From Candidatus Competibacteraceae bacterium (GTDB taxonomy: Bacteria; Pseudomonadota; Gammaproteobacteria; Competibacterales; Competibacteraceae): a DNA stretch of 64,000 nt. Shown in pieces: positions 62,234 to 64,000 of this stretch; positions within the stretch are counted from its first letter, which is position 1, and each line of letters starts with the position of its first letter. Under the pieces are notes generated by a model. It was not told where the DNA came from. It ran no database searches and worked only from the letters and a program-made list of their open reading frames with translations. Position numbers and translations under genes: made by a program. The stretch spans positions 2,728,001 through 2,792,000 of the forward strand of contig CP065007.1 of the NCBI GenBank assembly GCA_016699715.1, given 5' to 3'.

Positions 62234-63052
62234 TTAAAGACACCCAGAATGCGGGAAAAGCGCGCCATCATTAGTTAATAAAACCCATATTTCTGGGTTG
62301 GTCCGATAAACTTCTTTTAAGACATCTGAAATATTTCCCAGATAACTTCGACAAGAACCATAATAATCAATGACAGGGCTAATCGGTGCAAAACGAATAC
62401 CGAAAGTTTGAAGCAATCTCGCGCAAACCGGCTCCATCCCCGCATACCAATAAGTCAAATTATGCTTGGCACTCATGCGCACGATAGCTATAAATAAACC
62501 AAGAATCGTATGAGGAAAATGTCTGCGCTGCATTTTCTCACCGGAATCCTGACCTTTACCAGCAGGATATTCAGCGCTCTCCGCTATACCAAGCTTGCTC
62601 AAGGTTTCTCCTTTTCGCATCCGGAATTCTGGAGCTATAATCAGCCGTGAGATCTCACCGAGCCGCGAACGGTTAAGATTTTTCAGGGATAAATTGTCCG
62701 GGTAAAATGCATTACCCGCATATTCCTCGACTGGGAATCGTGCGTCCAAATTCCTTGGCATCGGCAGTATTACTCTTACTGTACCCGCGATAGAGCCGCT
62801 GGGCCTGTGGACAATCAAACTATGTACGGAATGTTCGTCATAGCGATCACGTTCCAGACCTTCCGAGTAATGCTCAGGATGAAATCCAGGAATCTTCGCT
62901 TCCAGGCAATAGACCTGGTATCGCAGCCGCCAGCATTTCTGTAGGTGCTCCTGTGTATCCGCTGAAATAATTTCGAAATACTTATTAAATAAAAAAATAA
63001 GATTATTCCTGGTTTCCAAAAGATTGATTCCCCAAGCACAGGAAATGCTCAT
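62234..63052 (-). CDS. Exosortase-system-associated acyltransferase (AHL-synthase-like)
   Basis: The 272-residue product resembles the PEP-CTERM/exosortase-associated acyltransferases related to autoinducer synthases and N-acyl amino acid synthases. It has CWRLRYQVYCLEAKIPGF, HSLIVHRPSGSIAGTVRVIL, and LGEISRLIIAPEFRMRKGE, ending with WYAGMEPVCARLLQTFGI. It would use acyl-ACP or acyl-CoA; the acceptor is unknown. No exosortase or PEP-CTERM protein is in the window. AT-rich like its neighbours. The start is at 63052. Confidence 0.72.
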   Translation of the reverse strand: MSISCAWGINLLETRNNLIFLFNKYFEIISADTQEHLQKCWRLRYQVYCLEAKIPGFHPEHYSEGLERDRYDEHSVHSLIVHRPSGSIAGTVRVILPMPRNLDARFPVEEYAGNAFYPDNLSLKNLNRSRLGEISRLIIAPEFRMRKGETLSKLGIAESAEYPAGKGQDSGEKMQRRHFPHTILGLFIAIVRMSAKHNLTYWYAGMEPVCARLLQTFGIRFAPISPVIDYYGSCRSYLGNISDVLKEVYRTNPEIWVLLTNDGALFPHSGCL

Positions 63053-63104
63053 TCTGTTGTCACAACGCCAATAAATCCGATGGCGTTCCAGCCGATCTAC
63101 ACAG

Positions 63105-63128
63105 GATTCAGACCCGCGGGTCTGAATC
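63105..63128. terminator. Perfect 24-bp palindrome after the TerD-protease gene
   Basis: GATTCAGACCC-GC-GGGTCTGAATC is perfectly symmetrical and touches the stop codon of the minus-strand gene. No T-run follows on the minus strand. It may be a Rho-independent-like barrier or a dyad binding site. Confidence 0.4.
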
Positions 63129-64000
63129 TATTCCCGGCACTCGATCTTGAGCACGAAATCGCGGGCTTCGGCGGCAATGTCGGCGGTGAGACGGGAGGAA
63201 CGCGGCGCGCGGCTCTGATAATCCACCCCGACCGCTTCCAGAAACCCGCGTGCCAAGGCCGATTTAATGGCGAAATTGACGTTCTGCGGGATGTCGCCGG
63301 TCATCTCATGCACTCGAACCACGTTCAGCTTCGAACTGACCACGCCCACCACCGCGCCGTCGCCGTCCAGCAGCGGTCCGCCGCTGTTGCCGGCCTGAGT
63401 GGGCGCGGTGAATTGCAGGGCGCGGGTATCGTCGCCGGGGCCGATCAAAGAGCTGACGTTGCCGGTGGTCACCTGTGGCCCCGACCCGAGCAGGCCACCC
63501 AGCGGATAGCCGACCACGATCACCGTCTCACCCAGGCGGGCCGGTGCCCCTGCGCGGAATACCGCCACGCCGGGCAGAGGAGTATCGGATCGCAGGAGTG
63601 CCAGATCGTTGGTCGGGTCGGTGAACACCGGCTCCAGCCGACAACGCTGGCGTGGCGAACGAGCCAGGATTTCGCTTGCGCCCTCGATGACATGATGGTT
63701 GGTTAGCACGTAGCCTTCCGGATGCACGCAGAATCCGGTACCGCTGAACGAAGCGGGAGCACCCGGCCGCGCCGGCTCGCGCCGCGACCCAGGTCCGCCG
63801 GCGGGACGTTCATCCGGCGCGGGTTCCGGCAGGCGCAGGCCAAAATGCGCCGCCAGCGCCGGTAGACCCGCCGCGAACCCCTGCCCCACCGCCCGGAATT
63901 TCCATTGCCCCTGGTGACGGTACAGTTCCGCCAGGATCATGGCGGTTTCACCGCGGCTGGCCAGCGGCAGCGGAAAAACCAGCAGCGGTTGACCCGCCGC
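63128..64000 (-). CDS. TerD-domain / trypsin-like serine protease fusion (5' part outside window)
   Basis: The frame is open to the window edge. The first visible residues (LVFPLPLASRGETAMILAEL, YRHQGQWKFRAVGQGFAAGL) match the end of a TerD (tellurium/stress) domain. After a Pro/Arg-rich linker comes a trypsin-like protease domain with His (YVLTNHHVIEG), Asp (DPTNDLALLRS) and Ser (APTQAGNSGGPLL). No PDZ or signal peptide is seen in this part, so a cytosolic location is likely. The internal ATG at 63940 is not the true start. Confidence 0.75.
   Translation of the reverse strand, partial: AAGQPLLVFPLPLASRGETAMILAELYRHQGQWKFRAVGQGFAAGLPALAAHFGLRLPEPAPDERPAGGPGSRREPARPGAPASFSGTGFCVHPEGYVLTNHHVIEGASEILARSPRQRCRLEPVFTDPTNDLALLRSDTPLPGVAVFRAGAPARLGETVIVVGYPLGGLLGSGPQVTTGNVSSLIGPGDDTRALQFTAPTQAGNSGGPLLDGDGAVVGVVSSKLNVVRVHEMTGDIPQNVNFAIKSALARGFLEAVGVDYQSRAPRSSRLTADIAAEARDFVLKIECRE

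Overview
The window reads as a chromosomal segment of a GC-rich gammaproteobacterium. The gene content and several neighbourhoods fit this: yebC-ruvCAB next to ybgC-tolQRAB-pal-cpoB, efp flanked by both of its lysylation enzymes, pyrG-kdsA-eno-ftsB-ispDF-truD, a PilU ATPase and an acyl-ACP synthetase/acyltransferase (Aas). The gene style resembles the Competibacter/Contendobacter group, but that is an impression only, since no marker gene allows a firm assignment.

Layout. 1-10467 is core: a divergent OpgG-like glucan protein, a hemerythrin remnant, mfd, a cyclase-family hydrolase, a YchJ-like protein, prfC and aas. 10468-16635 is an AT-richer accessory island. It holds two near-identical 141/142-bp GC-rich structured repeats, attC-like motifs, a HEPN-motif protein, a small membrane protein, an IS4-family element, a truncated DUF4160/DUF2442 pair, an RHH/RelE toxin-antitoxin pair with a visible promoter-operator, a PD-(D/E)XK nuclease-like gene, a frameshifted HigA-like remnant and a transposase remnant. 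It looks like a cassette array of toxin-antitoxin and defence-type genes, although no integrase is in view. 16637-55843 is core again: dsbC/queA, htpX, a FimX-like regulator, epmB/efp/epmA, psd, a SCO protein, prmB, hemN, a PAS-GAF-GGDEF-EAL protein, truD, a fused ispDF, ftsB, eno, kdsA, pyrG, tilS, accA, an HtrA protease, pilU, nrtR-nadA with palindromic operators, a lipase-like hydrolase, yebC-ruvCAB, an EF-hand protein, and the Tol-Pal operon.

56003-63052 begins with tRNA-Lys(TTT) and its terminator and then becomes a second mobile, AT-rich zone. It contains a MITE-like inverted-repeat element, a TolA-like membrane gene cut by an IS50/Tn5-type element, an IS1634-like element with clean target duplication, and then a low-GC trio: an outer-membrane beta-barrel, a PstS-like periplasmic binding protein, and an exosortase-system-associated acyltransferase (AHL-synthase-like). 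The right edge holds the 3' part of a TerD-domain/trypsin-like protease fusion that runs off the window.

Cooperating sets visible here: EF-P and its beta-lysylation enzymes; RuvABC; Tol-Pal; NrtR controlling nadA; FimX-like protein and PilU as possible type IV pilus partners; two multi-domain c-di-GMP proteins; CMP-KDO and isoprenoid precursor steps (kdsA, ispDF). Several accessory genes carry single-base homopolymer frameshifts, which may be real decay or assembly error.
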